DNA of 64,000 nt from Thelephora terrestris (taxonomy: Eukaryota > Basidiomycota > Agaricomycetes > Thelephorales > Thelephoraceae), in NCBI GenBank assembly GCA_015956445.1, contig WIUZ02000019.1, positions 248,001 to 312,000 on the forward strand, given 5' to 3'. Of this stretch, positions 10,621 through 21,125 are shown in pieces; within the stretch, counting starts at the first letter, position 1; each line of letters starts with the position of its first letter. The translations under genes were made by a program, and so were the position numbers. A model generated the notes under the pieces. The model made no database searches. It was not told where the DNA came from and worked only from the letters and a program-made list of their open reading frames with translations.

Positions 10621-12669
10621 ATGTTCTGTCGACGGCAACTGTTTTCGGACGCGTTTCGCTCTGGTGGTCGCCTGAACCGCCGTCTCCTATCCTCCACCCC
10701 AAACGACATCAAGCCGTACTACGTCACAACTCCGATTTTCTATCCAAACGCAAGTGTGTCTTCCTCCCGTTTCCTTCTCCCACCTCGGACTAAGTATCTG
10801 CGCGGATGCAGTACCACACATCGGACACCTCTATACTATCGTAACTGCGGATATTTTCGCGCGGTATAGCCGGCTGACGGACCCGAACCGGCCAGTTCAC
10901 TTCGTCACCGGAACGGATGAGCATGGACTCAAGATTCAACGGGTCGCTCACGGTTCTTCTCGGGACCCTCAAGCATTTTGCGATCTTTTATCAACGAATT
11001 TCCGGGTGTGCTCTTACGATGTCACGAACTCCTCTGCACACAGCTGATGACTTGGTGGGCAGAGATTAGTGAAAGAGGCGGATGTTTCCGCAACCAGGTT
11101 CATCAGGACAACAGAAATAGGCCACCATCGTGCCGCCCAGCATGTTTGGGTACGTGCCAAACATTCGGTACTCCTCTCGTCGCTCACCCATCCGAAAAGA
11201 ACATCCTCAAGGAGAAGGGCCTCATTTACAAAGGGAAGCACTCCGGGTGGTACTCCGTCACAGACGAGTGCTTCTATACCAACGCCCAGGTTGCAGAGAT
11301 CTCTACGTCAAATAACACTCTCGGAGGCCGTTACCTCTCGATCGAAACCAAGTCTCCAGTCGAATGGACCATGGAGGAAAACTACATGTTCAGATTGACT
11401 TCATTTCGTGACAAGCTCCTTGAGCACATCAAGAGCAACCCGGATTTTATATACCCTCCGGCTCGATACCAGGAAGTCCTGGAATTTTTTGATACCTATA
11501 TGCAGGACGATCTGTCTATCTCTCGTCCTAAGAGTAGGCTTTCTTGGGGCATCCCCGTGCCAGAAGACCCAGGTCATACCATGTACGTATGGTTTGAGGC
11601 ATTGGTAAACTACCTCACTGCTATCGAATATCCCTCCCCCACCACGGCAAACGGAACCACTGCAACGTGGCCGCCTGACCTCCAAGTAATGGGAAAGGAC
11701 ATCATCCGGTAGGTCGTTTGCATCCTCCTCATTTCTACACTGGAATGCTAACCACACCGGCAGGTTTCACTCCCTATACTTCCCCGCCATGCTTCTGGCT
11801 CTTGATCTCCCGCTGCCTAAACGACTACTCGTACATTCCCATTGGACAGTAGAAAAGAGAAAGATGTCCAAATCGGTTGGGAACGTCGTAGACCCGTTCG
11901 AGATGATGGACGCCTACGGGACAGACTCCGTCAGGTACTTTCTCGCCAGGGTTGGCGGTCGTTTTAAGTACGACGTCGGTGCGTCTCTTCCCACCTCTTA
12001 CCGCGGGAACCGCGTTAACAAACTCCCTCTGTAGACTGGTCAAAGGGCCAGTTTGTCAAGCACAGCTCAGAGCTGATGTCCCTCGTCGGAAACTTTTATT
12101 CTAGGATTACCGCCCAGAAGATAAAAGAGCTCCTCGGTCCGTCAGCTATCCCCACCATCGTCGAGCTTCAGGAGGCCGTCCTCGATGGCAAGCAAGTGCA
12201 AGGCTCTGAAATTCTCCTACGGCTCGGTGGGCTTCGGCTGAGAGTACAGGAACACATGCGCAATCTCGTCGTAGGTGACGCTATCCAAGAGATCGTCGAC
12301 GTCTTGGCATTGGTGAGTTTTCAGATACAAAATCCTGAAAGGGGGGAGTTATTCACTGCGATTTCCCTTGATTCACAGGCCAACAAAATCTACTCTGAGA
12401 CGCAGCCGTGGCTTCCATCCACCGAACCTTCACAACGTGCTCAAATCCACGCGATCTCCGTAGAGACACTTCGAATCTGCGGTATCCTCCTCCAACCGTT
12501 CATCCCGGGAAAATCCGTCGAGCTCTTGGAAGCCCTCGGAACCCGACCGAAGGAAAGATTCTGGGATTGCGCTGAACCAGGGAAAGGTACCACCAGGAAT
12601 CTCAAACAGGGCGTGAGGTTATTCATCGATCCAGCGCTGGTGAGGAAGAAACCAGAGCCAGAGTCCTGA
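10621..12669 (+). CDS. MSM1: Methionyl-tRNA synthetase, mitochondrial
   Basis: This class I synthetase charges mitochondrial tRNA-Met. Exons are 10621-10753, 10812-11005, 11063-11149, 11200-11708, 11764-11978, 12035-12312 and 12379-12669, giving 568 residues, the size of yeast Msm1. The first about 30 residues ([20 protein letters not shown]) are Arg-rich and lack acidic residues apart from one, as expected for a mitochondrial presequence. Catalytic motifs are the HIGH signature in [18 protein letters not shown] and the KMSKS loop in [14 protein letters not shown]. Other family blocks are [51 protein letters not shown] and [12 protein letters not shown]. The Zn-knuckle cysteines of cytosolic MetRS are absent, as usual for the bacterial/mitochondrial type. 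It is convergent with the downstream esterase. Confidence 0.94.
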
Positions 12670-12954
12670 GCACCTACCTACCCTCTACAAAACGAAAAAT
12701 CCCCTCTTTCCGCTCAGTCGTCCGCGAACTATGACTTCTGACATCAATTGCGACGTGGTACAGTATTTTACACGAGGGTAATGGAGCTGAAAAGGGCGAA
12801 AGCTGCTACGGACGAGAAATATGTGTGTGATAGAGCTCGAGATACAGTGGTGGATGGGTATACAACGGTACTAACGATCTAAGCAAATAGAGGGTGCAAT
12901 AATTAAGCTTTGGCACGGAGGCCCTCTGCCAGTGGAATGGCGTTTCGTCACCCG

Positions 12955-15434
12955 TCAGGGAGTAGCGGGCACTTCCAACACCAACCGATTCCAATTGTCC
13001 AAGGCATCCTTCCTATAGTCGTCCATGCCCAATGAAGCGGGTATGTCGTCGTGGAAGAACCTCATCACGGATGGGAGTTCATTTGAGTATCTCGGCCAAG
13101 GCAGGATCGAACGAGGTGACATGGAGCGGCCGTTCGGGTCCATGTGGGTGATGAACTGGATGAAGTAGTCCGCCGTGATTCCGCCACTAAACGGATCCGC
13201 GAGGTCGCTGCTGTGAGCTGCACCAAGGTGTTCGAGACCTTTAAATCTCTCGCTCACTAGTTTCAATGATAAGATAAACGAGTCGGAAGGTGGAAGGAAG
13301 ATATTGGACATACAAAATACGTAGACGGGCTGCTTGTCGGATCGAGATTGGGCGAAATACCGACGGGCAGCGATGAACGCCATATCGCCGATAAACGCAG
13401 CCATGCGCTTGAATTGTGGTGAGAGCAGGTTCCGATCGCCTGTGTTAAACGGAGAGCCTTTCGTCGGGTCTGAACGAAACCGCGTCAACGCCAGCACGAG
13501 TACGACATCATGAATGTGTTGCCTACCATTTGGATATAAGCTCATGACCCTGTCCACTTCAGCCTCTGGCGCCCCTTTCATGTATGTCTCTTGAACGTAT
13601 TCTCTGACCTGAACGTCCGTGCTGGAAGGAAATTCAGTAAACTTGAGCAATAGGATGGAGATGGATGACCTTACGTGATGTTGGCGACTGCCAAAGCGAA
13701 CAGTGTACCTTCGTCATCCACATTGCCTGCGGAGGTTAAAAGTCAGCGTTTTGCAGATTATACCTCCTAAAGACCCCTTACCGATGAGGACGGGAACTTT
13801 TGTCACGCTCCCAGTCCGAACGAGAGAAATTGGGGTATCTGACAGGAAATCATTGTCGACGGTGATTGGCCATGTCAACGACAAGCCCTGCCACACGTCT
13901 GTCAGTTTTGAAGATCACCGGTGGTCAACACAACGAATAACCTTGTAGGTGAACATTCCTGGGCTCATATCTTCCACCCCTTGCTTCAACTTCTTGTATG
14001 GCACATCTCTCAAACATTCCAGCGTGTCATCCGCCCTAGCGCACCCCATATCACTCACAAGTCTGTCATAGTTTCGTTGACCACCTGAGATGTCCGTCGC
14101 CGTTTGGGGTGAGCCGGATTGCATGATCGCACCGCGGAAGAGTCCTTCGTTGTCACCTTGATTAGTGACAATTTGACTGCCAACGCTGATACCCCCCGCG
14201 CTCTGACCCCATCTGGATCCCGCAATGATTCCGAGTGATTAGTAGGAATCAAAAGATGAGATGAATGTGAATCGACGAACAGCGTGACCTTGGTGGGATC
14301 ACCGCCAAAGGCGCTGATATGCCTCTGCACCCATCGTAAGGCTTCTCGTTCTGATTGAGCCAGAGATCAGCAATCAGAGATCGGGGTACGGGGCTCAAAA
14401 CAACTAGACGTACGGTCTCGGAGTCCCAGGTTGCTCACGCCAGCCGCCTTCACTTCCTTCCCCGCAAGGAACCCAAATGCTGGTGGGGAAGGAAAGGTCA
14501 ATAAGCAAGATTACGTGGACCATGTGACGGACTTGCCGTTGAGCCTGAGGTGAAATTTGAAAGAGGGTAAACATCAATTGATGGGGAGGAGATCCTGTCC
14601 TCACCTATAGTTCATAGCCACAAAGATGATCGGTGTTCCCATCTCCACTGATCGAGCAACCACAGGTATACCATTATTTCTTGAAATACCGCCGAATTGT
14701 AGGCCGCCTGTGACAGATTGAATCCTTTTCACCCGATGTGGCGCATCCAATGAGAATGAACCAACCTCCAAAGAACCACTAGCCCCATCGTCACGTCAGT
14801 GCAACCTTTGAGAAGTGCAATGAAAAATATGACATACAACAACCACAGGAAATCTTGAATCTGGGGTCGCGCCCGCTGGCCGCACAATATCCAAATTCAG
14901 ACCTATGCAGTGGGAAGATCAAGAGGGTTTAATATGTCAAGCTGCGAACACAACTCACAATCTTCTGAGTCAGGATAAGCAGCCCTAATCATCTTGGTGT
15001 ATCCAACGGCGCCATCAGACAAGCCCTCAGGTGGGATGAGGTTTGGTGGCATCTGGGGGCAAGAGAACCCCGATTGGGTGGCAAGGATCCTGCCGGCATA
15101 AGAGGGAATGGGTTCCGGTTTGCGAAACCGTAATTTTCCAACGCTGTTTTGGCCATGAGATTATTTGGAGCGATTGTGGGCGAAAGGGAACACACGGCGG
15201 TCGGGCATATGGGATCCCCTGAAATGTCTCCGTTTGCCCTTGATGTTTTCCAACCAAAGTAGCACGATCGAGTCTGACCGTCGGCAGTGATGGGCCATCG
15301 TCCAAGGAATAGTGGGGCCTGCGCCCAAACCAGAAGGTATACCCACTCAAGACGATCAGCAAGCAGAGAAGCGATATTGATCCGCTAGAAAGGCGTTCGT
15401 TCAGAGAGTTCATATGGTCTCGGCTGACTGCCAT
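12955..15434 (-). CDS. Type-B carboxylesterase with N-terminal membrane anchor (copy 1)
   Basis: A carboxylesterase/lipase of the alpha/beta-hydrolase family. It has 14 exons: 15434-15196, 15143-14959, 14902-14838, 14778-14766, 14707-14605, 14544-14537, 14479-14414, 14350-14281, 14212-13942, 13887-13782, 13726-13675, 13621-13527, 13469-13314 and 13256-12955, giving 576 residues. An uncharged segment (ISLLCLLIVLSGYTFWF, residues about 19-35) followed by a basic patch suggests a type II membrane anchor. Then come FQGIPYARPPVGKLRFRKPE, SEDCLNLDIVRPAG, WFFGGGLQFGG (oxyanion loop) and MNYRLNAFGFLAGKEV. The nucleophile elbow is WGQSAGGISVGSQ, with Gln in place of the usual Glu, the acid is in GNVDDEGTLF, and the His is in AAHSSDLADPF. 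Exons of 13 and 8 bases are conserved in the paralogue at 34201-36852, and the intron after the 8-base exon uses a GC donor. The substrate is unknown. Confidence 0.88.
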
Positions 15435-16260
15435 ACCATTTGATCGCGACCCTCCGTTTTTGTGCTCTCAGGTATTTTTCGGTCACCCTGAAGTGCGGGG
15501 TAGGCAGACCTGTGGGCGGAGAAACGAACGGGAGATGTGCCCATGGAGCCGCTTCCTCCAATGGAGAACTTTCTCCCAAGACAAGTGGGACACGCTCAGA
15601 GCTAAGCGATGGACCATTTCCGTGTCCACTGTAGGTTGTCAGTTTGCCACCGGCTGGCTTAGCTGGCCGGCTCACCTAACGCGCGACGACCGCGATGTTC
15701 TGGTTAAGAGATTAGGCAAGGGGGACGTCAAATTGATCGAAAGGCCACAACTCACAAGCCTGCGGTTTTTTTGGGGCTGCAGGGAACGTCAGCCTCTGGA
15801 ATCTCGACTGAGTCGCCGATAGACAGCGGTAGCGGCCTCTGACGTTCTCTGTTGTTTCTGGGAGCCATTTGGAGGAAGGTCTTCGCCTGGGAGTGGATTG
15901 GAGAAAGGGGAAGCTAGTTCGGATTAAAGGTGTCCATCGCGGTGTTAGTGAAGTAGAATGATACCCCGGCCATCGGTCAGCTTTCTGTATGTCAAGGCAG
16001 TGGAAGCCTCTGAGGGCTCAGTTGATATCGATGGGTATCATATCAATGCATCACCGTAACTGAACCGGTCATCTCCCACGTTTGCTCCCCGTGGCCGAGG
16101 TTATTGTCCACAGGAGGATCGCTTCCATGAAAAGCACCGAAGAGTCGTACATCATAGCCCGGCTAGGGCCGACGGCTAGTAGCGCATAAACACGAGCGCG
16201 CTGTCCCTAGGACTCAAAGATCTCTCGTACTACTACTAGTACCCTCAATCCACTACCGCC
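15435..16260. other. Divergent intergenic region, esterase and DUF4139 genes
   Basis: About 0.8 kb between two divergent starts. Short open frames in it show no motif. It presumably holds both promoters, but I see no strong TATA box or repeat. Confidence 0.4.
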
Positions 16261-18103
16261 ATGGTTACGTCTCCCACTATCACCCAGTTGAGCTTCAAGG
16301 CTGAGGACTTGCCGATCAAGTCTGTCACTGTCTTCAGACCCTCTGGCGCTCAGATCATCAAGGTCCTTAAAGCGAACCTCAAGGTGCGGTGTTCTCGGGC
16401 ACAATCTCCGACTCTTGCTGAGGTCCAAAGATCTGATTACCCTCCATTGTTGTACAGGCCGGGAACAACCTCATCGAGATCACTGGATTATCATCCACGA
16501 CTGATACGGAGTCGCTGCGCGTAACTGGCTTGGGAAACGCGAGGCTTTTGGTTCTTGTGTGCAACTTCGACAACCACCCCGATATTCCTGAGTCGGACCC
16601 TGTCCGTGCCGCCCAGAAGGAGTTGGCCGCATTGAAGACAGAGACAGATGCCAGACGTCAACAGCTCGAACTGCTCAGCAGCTATGGAAAGAGCCTGGCA
16701 GACAAAAAGCATGTGACCCCAGAAGACGCCACTACATTCGCCTCGCAACTCGTGAAGAAGACAATTGAAAATCAACAGGCAATTAAGGATCTCGAGTCCA
16801 AGGTTGAGATACTATCCCGATGGATCGAGCGCACACAGCAAGAGAAGCAGGGTACCGCCCAGTCTAAAGCCTCTGTTACGATCGTTGCTGAAGAGGATGG
16901 GCCTGTGGAATTGCATGTCTCGTACCGTAAGTCAAATTCCCGCCTTGCTACGATGCGTAAACTGAGTCGACGATAGGTGTCTCCAACGCTCAATGGTATC
17001 CTGTTTACGATCTACATGCCGGGTCAGAGAATGGGAAACCTTCCACCTCAGTTTCCCTCCAGTATCGGGTCGCCTTGAGTCAGTCAACTGGTGAAACCTG
17101 GAATAACACCGACCTCATCTTGAGCACCTCTGCCACTGATGTCCTCAATGCCGGGATTCCGACGTCCCAAAGTCTCTCCATCGAGCCCGTTGAGAAACTC
17201 CAAACCCGGCAAATCTCGGAATCGTTTGGCATGGCCGCTATAGGGTCCACGCGACGCGTAACTGGCCTTGCTGCGCCAAGAGGTGTCGTTAGCAAGAGTC
17301 CCCTGTCAGTCACTTACACTGTCGAAGGGAAGACTACCATCCCGACAGATGGACAGTCACATAAAGTCCTTGTGGCCAGTCTCCCCTTAGAGGCCACTGT
17401 AACCCACGTAACAACCCCACGAAAGTCCACCGTTGCTTACCTCCAGGTAAGCGGTCTGGTGTACAATGCATAAATTGTCAAAGCTAATCGTCCCGAACAG
17501 TGCGCGGTAAAGAACACTAGTGATTACCATTTGTTACCGGGAACCGTGAATGTATTCTTGGACGGTTCCTACGTTTCCAAGGCGGACATCTCTGATATCA
17601 ATACCGGAGACTCCTTCCGATGCACTCTTGGCATCGACACGTCTGCCAAGGTAGCGCATACCCTCGTTTCGTCCTCAACAACCTCTACTGCCTCTTCTTT
17701 CGTGGAACAATACAAGACCACAACGTATACCTCCACTACTACCATTACAAACCGACACACCGGAAATTACCCAATCCAGATTGTGGAAAGGTCCAGCCTT
17801 CCGGTTGCGTCTCCTCAGGATACCAGAATCAAAGTGTTCCTTAAAGAACCCGAGGGCCTTGCCGAGGGAGAAGAAGGGGCGGATATCGATCTTGGTCGGC
17901 TTGACGGCTTCAAGGTTAAATGGGGCACCGATGTGGATGAGGCCAAGGACGGAAAGAAATCCGGAAGATTTATCTGGTGTGGAACTATCAACCCTGGAAA
18001 GGAGGTCGTCCTTGTCAGCAAGTGGGAGGTCAGGGCTCCTGTGGATCTGGAATGGATCGAGAAATCTTCGGTGAGTTACCAGACCCTCCAATTGAAAAGA
18101 TAA
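16261..18103 (+). CDS. DUF4140/DUF4139 protein (mucoidy inhibitor A-like)
   Basis: Exons are 16261-16383, 16458-16926, 16977-17446 and 17501-18103, giving about 554 residues. Residues 1-100 resemble DUF4140: SVTVFRPSGAQIIKVLKANL, then NNLIEITGLSSTTDTESLRV. A charged coiled coil follows (ELAALKTETDARRQQLELLS and on to residue about 190). The rest is the DUF4139 beta-rich region: YRVSNAQWYPVYDLHA, ETWNNTDLILSTSATDV, KSPLSVTYTVEGKTTIP, and SFVEQYKTTTYTSTTTITNR near YPIQIVERSSLPVA. These families are widespread in fungi and bacteria and have no established biochemical role. The end is uncertain: a splice from 18069 would place the stop directly after the acceptor, so the last about 11 residues may not be translated. 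Confidence 0.82.
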
Positions 18104-18626
18104 GTACCCTGACGGTTCAATTCCCTTGCTGTTCAGTAAACTGGTTATTGTAATCCACCGCTGTGTATCATTGTGTATTTGTAGAAAAGCGTCCAGAAAC
18201 GGACTCCAGTGCCCGAAAGAGTTGATCCGATTGTGGGCGCTTGTCTGGGCTCAAAATCCTCCGAGCTCGAAATTTCTCTCTTCTTCTTTACAGTCATTTC
18301 GGATGTATCTGGGGGTAAATCGCCCTTAGACATGCAGCCTCCGTTTGCGTGTTCTTTCCCGATGTATCACGATAGAGAGAGAGCCGAGAGCTGGGCATGC
18401 CGTTCCCCAAACTTTTTCTTCATTGGTCAAACGGTTAATCAGTTCTTGGGACATTTTATTCTACTACTGCTCTGAAGCAATAAAATTCACTTGCGGTCGA
18501 AACTGTCGAGTACCAGAATGATGACCTTGACTCTGCCCGTGTCACCGGTCCGGGTCCGAGCAGCCAGGGCGATAACCGCCTTCACCTTCCACTGCCACCA
18601 CCTTTATTCCCCAGACGAGCAATTTC
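18104..18626. other. Intergenic region before NUP42-like gene
   Basis: It holds the DUF4139 gene 3' end and the promoter/leader of the next gene. There is a short GA-rich run near 18370. No gene is supported. Confidence 0.4.
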
Positions 18627-20621
18627 ATGGTACGCTCACGTTGCCTGCGTGTTTATCGACGCAAATTTCGACCCGTCTTTTGTTCAGACCGTCTGTCAAT
18701 ACTTCCAACGAGGGGATTGTCGGTTTGGCGACAGGTGCAAGTATGAACATCGTCAAGACGGAAGACCACAGTTCGGTAGTGCGTGACAACTATCCTACGC
18801 CAATCCTCAATTCCGTCTGCTCATTTTTTCGATCCTTTTTAGATAAGACGTGGGTGAACAACAAGAACAATGCAAGCGAGTATGCATATGGGTGAGTACG
18901 GTGTCAGACCCTGCCCTTATCCCGTCGCAACCCTAACGAGACCCGTAGAGAGGATACAATGGGGAAGGACTTGAGACCCGGTGTGGAGAAACCTCTGTGG
19001 GGATTGTCATCATATGGTCCGGCAAAGTTCGAGCCCAACCTAATCTCCGGCTTGGATATGTCATTTGAGGAACTTCGGGTCAACGCAGTCACGGCCCTCC
19101 AGAGCGGTACACCTGCAGAATACGTGCGTCTTCATTCCTTTAGCATCTCCTGATCTCCCAGAGCGACTTGTTGAACGTGAAGGCCAAGTTTAGATGAAAT
19201 TCGAAGCAGAGAAGGTGGCTGCTGCTGATCAGGTCTACGCGAACGCGTTCAGCAATCTGAAGGACGCGTATAAACAAGCCACGGCCAACTCTGACAATCA
19301 AAAAGCAACTACAACATCAACCCAGCCAGCCTCGACGATAACACCGAGCCCTTTCGGACAGCCGCCAGCCGCTACAGGCTCGGGTTTCGGAGCGTTTGGA
19401 TCCACGACAGGTTCTGCATTTGGGTCTGGAAGTAGGACCTCAGCGTTCGGTTCTGGAGGAACCGGCTCCACGTTCGGATCTAATCCCCTCAGTCCGACCC
19501 AACCAAAACCCCCAGTTTTCGGCCAAACTCCCCAAACGGCGTCTGCGTTCGGTAATACCAACCCGCTCGGATCATCAGGTTCCGTCTTTGGGCAATCATC
19601 CATGTCGACACCAGCCCCTGCCTTTGGGACTACCAACACGCCCGGAACCTCTGGCGGTGCATTCGGCACAGGTTCTGGGGGTGGGTTCTCCGCTTTTGCC
19701 GGTTCTCAACCATCGGCGTTCGGGCTTTCAGCTGCGAACAACGCTGGTACCTCGGCGTTTACGCAACCCCAAAACAATACCCAGACAACCTCCGCTTTCG
19801 GCAACACTCCTACAAACACCTCGGTCTTCGGTCAGACCAGTCAACCGACCAGCGTTTTTGGAGGGGCTGGAGCCAATCCGCCTCAGTCCGTCTTCGGAAC
19901 GTTGGCCAACACAACAACTTCGGTATTCGCCAACCCCCCTGCGAACCCGCCGACCTCTGTGTTTGGAACGCCCCAGGACAACACTGCAGCTGTTTTTGGG
20001 ACCGCACAGAACTCCACCACGACCCCTGCCTTCGGCCAACCCTCAAATCCCACGCTATCTGCGTTCGGTAACACGCCACAGGCACCAGCATTCGGGCAAC
20101 CGTCCACACTGGGATCTGGAGGGTCGCAATCGGGAACAATCACACTCTCCGCCTTCGGTCCACCACCACCGACGTCGGTTTTCGGCACAACCTCGCAACC
20201 TACCACTTCCAGCGCATTTGGTACCACACCCGCAAACAATCCACTGAATCCCCCGGTCAGCTCTACGTTTGGAACGCCCCAAACGTCCTCAGTGTTTGGG
20301 CAAGCGACGCAGACAAACTCTCCGTTCGGGGCGCAACCCAGCACCTCTGCCTTTAGCAACCCGAACGCTTCCCAGCCTTCAGCATTTTCGGCGTTCGGGA
20401 GTACCCAGAACAAACCTTCGAAACCTGATCGCCCGAAGTCCGGCCCCCCAGATTTCCAAAACGCACCATCGAAGTATAAGCCTGGGAACTGTAAATACGA
20501 TGGGATGCTACCTCCGAACTACGCGGAGATGTTACCTGCGGACGTAAAGGCTGCTTTCGAGGCCCCCAAGTTTGAATGGGGACAGGTTCCGGAGTGGATC
20601 CCACCCGTGTCGTTCAGATGA
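18627..20621 (+). CDS. NUP42: FG-repeat nucleoporin with N-terminal CCCH zinc finger (Nup42 type)
   Basis: Nup42/NLP1 sits on the cytoplasmic face of the nuclear pore and works with Gle1 and the helicase Dbp5 in mRNA export. Exons are 18627-18629, 18688-18775, 18843-18891, 18949-19123 and 19194-20621, giving 580 residues. The first coding exon is the ATG alone. The finger follows at once as VCQYFQRGDCRFGDRCKYEH, a C-x8-C-x5-C-x3-H pattern. Residues about 45-110 hold RPGVEKPLWGLSSYGPAKFE and a helical segment. From about residue 155 to 510 the protein is Asn/Ser/Thr/Pro-rich with dozens of FG dipeptides, mainly SAFG, SVFG and AFGQ. It closes with APSKYKPGNCKYDGMLPPNY and FEWGQVPEWIPP, the conserved C-terminus that in this family contacts Gle1. 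Confidence 0.88.
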
Positions 20622-21125
20622 TCGCATAACCTCTCGAGGACGATGGCGCAACCCACATGCTAGTAGGATATATTTTTCAGTCGATTTGTATATATACTCT
20701 GTACCATTTGGCACTTCATGCCACCTCTATTGGCTGTGTGGATGGGGGTACAACGAATATCATGTAGGATTAGATTCTCGTTCATAATTCCTGATGACAG
20801 GCAACAAGAAACTCGTGCATTTGGTCTTGAGACAGTTGGGAGTGCTACGCGCAGCTTGCAACATCCGCGCGCAAAGGATATGTAATCACGCACAGCCGTG
20901 TACACGACCTCCACCGTCCACTCGGGGGATCGATTGCCTTGTTGTACAGGTGGGAACAATAAAATTCCCAAGGCTAGACCCTACTCTACAACACGTGGTA
21001 TCTCGTCTGCAAGCGTGCGAGGAAACCATGATTAATTTGTCCTCCTTGTCGTGTCCGAGTGCCACCATACACCCACGTGATTACCCGAAATGCACACTGA
21101 GAAGCCCGTGGCCCACCCACGCTGT
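20622..21125. other. Convergent intergenic region, NUP42 and SWA2
   Basis: A shared 3' region. An open frame runs through part of it, but it overlaps the last SWA2 exon and shows no motif, so I read it as chance. Confidence 0.45.

Noticed and set aside
19396-20247. Long plus-strand ORF inside the NUP42-like gene
   Set aside because: It is the shifted frame of the FG-repeat region; low-complexity DNA keeps several frames open.
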